A DNA stretch of 6,314 nt from Bacteroidota bacterium. Lineage in GTDB: Bacteria > Bacteroidota > Bacteroidia > Bacteroidales > VadinHA17. Under the pieces are notes generated by a model that ran no database searches, was not told where the DNA came from, and saw only the letters and a program-made list of their open reading frames with translations. The stretch spans positions 1 to 6,314 of the forward strand of contig JAUWPX010000093.1 in the NCBI GenBank assembly GCA_030611395.1, in the 5' to 3' direction. This document shows positions 5,953-6,314 of this stretch, one piece after another; the stretch's first letter is position 1; each line of letters starts with the position of its first letter. A program made the position numbers and the translations under genes.

Positions 5953-6314
5953 AAATAATAGTACTGAATTGTGGCAGTTCTTCTATAAAATATCAGTTAT
6001 TCGATATGGATAATGAAAAGGTGTTTGCAAAAGGAATTGTTGATAAAATTGGTTTGCATGGATCATCAATCACAAACGAAAGGAATGATGGTGATAAAGT
6101 TAAACTTGAGGGTGAAATTATTGATCACCAACAAGGAGTAGAATATATTTTGGGCGTTCTGTTAAGCAAAAAGCATGGTAGTATCAGTAATCTTAGTGAA
6201 ATTGATGCTATTGGCCACAGAGTTGTTCATGGGGGTGAGAAATTTAGTTCAAGTATTTTTATTACAGATGAAGTAATTAAACAGATGGAGAATTATATTG
6301 ACCTGGCACCTCTT
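5949..6314 (+). CDS. ackA: Acetate kinase, N-terminal part (cut by window end)
   Basis: AckA transfers the phosphate of acetyl phosphate to ADP, giving acetate and ATP, and completes the route begun by Pta. The visible 122 residues are about 30 percent of the usual 400-residue enzyme. They start MKIIVLNCGSSSIKYQLFD, the first phosphate-binding block of acetate kinases, with Asn7, Ser10, Ser12 and Lys14 in place. GHRVVHGGEKF (89-99) includes Arg91, at the same number as the substrate-binding Arg91 of Methanosarcina thermophila AckA. The segment ends in DLAPL, just before the expected His-Asn. Butyrate kinase is rejected because its first block reads differently (NPGSTSTK-like). The ATG at 5949 gives the family N-terminus directly; the ATG at 5938 is out of frame. 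The gene is third in the operon. The reading frame is open to the window edge, with no defect seen. Confidence 0.96.
   Translation, partial: MKIIVLNCGSSSIKYQLFDMDNEKVFAKGIVDKIGLHGSSITNERNDGDKVKLEGEIIDHQQGVEYILGVLLSKKHGSISNLSEIDAIGHRVVHGGEKFSSSIFITDEVIKQMENYIDLAPL

Overview
The window looks like a piece of a Bacteroidota chromosome, possibly from an anaerobic or facultative Bacteroidales-type organism. The DNA is AT-rich. None of the start codons has a clear Shine-Dalgarno sequence. A match to the Bacteroidetes -7 promoter element (TAnnTTTG) lies upstream of the phosphate acetyltransferase gene. The protein families also fit. This assignment is an inference: no rRNA or other marker gene is present.

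Layout, left to right. (1) The last 45 codons of an unidentified gene (3-140, +), followed by a strong intrinsic terminator (161-191). (2) A small PlsC-like acyltransferase (205-759, +) that begins only 13 nt after the terminator T-tract. (3) Converging on it with a 16-nt gap, a 988-residue fusion flavoprotein (776-3742, -). It joins a GlcD/D-2-hydroxyglutarate-dehydrogenase-type FAD domain to a GlpC-like two-cluster iron-sulfur and cysteine-rich domain. (4) A 187-nt AT-rich divergent intergenic region (3743-3929) carrying the promoter candidates. (5) A tightly packed plus-strand operon: phosphate acetyltransferase (pta, 3930-4937), a divergent 3-hydroxyacyl-CoA dehydrogenase-like protein (4944-5924), and the first 122 codons of acetate kinase (ackA, from 5949, running off the window).

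The right half is the acetate fermentation module: Pta turns acetyl-CoA into acetyl phosphate and AckA makes ATP and acetate from it. The divergent flavoprotein would oxidise a D-2-hydroxy acid such as D-lactate or D-2-hydroxyglutarate. If the substrate is D-lactate, the product pyruvate could feed the Pta-AckA route through acetyl-CoA, which would explain the divergent arrangement, but the substrate is not decided by sequence alone.

The most unusual item is the gene between pta and ackA. It keeps the NAD-binding Rossmann motif and the catalytic His-Glu pair of 3-hydroxyacyl-CoA dehydrogenases, but has Thr in place of two normally conserved active-site Asn residues and a remodelled loop of about five extra residues. 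It may be a dehydrogenase with a changed substrate, or a non-canonical partner of the acetate pathway. I see no CRISPR array, insertion sequence, tRNA, rRNA or phage gene. There is no gene-free stretch longer than 300 bases.
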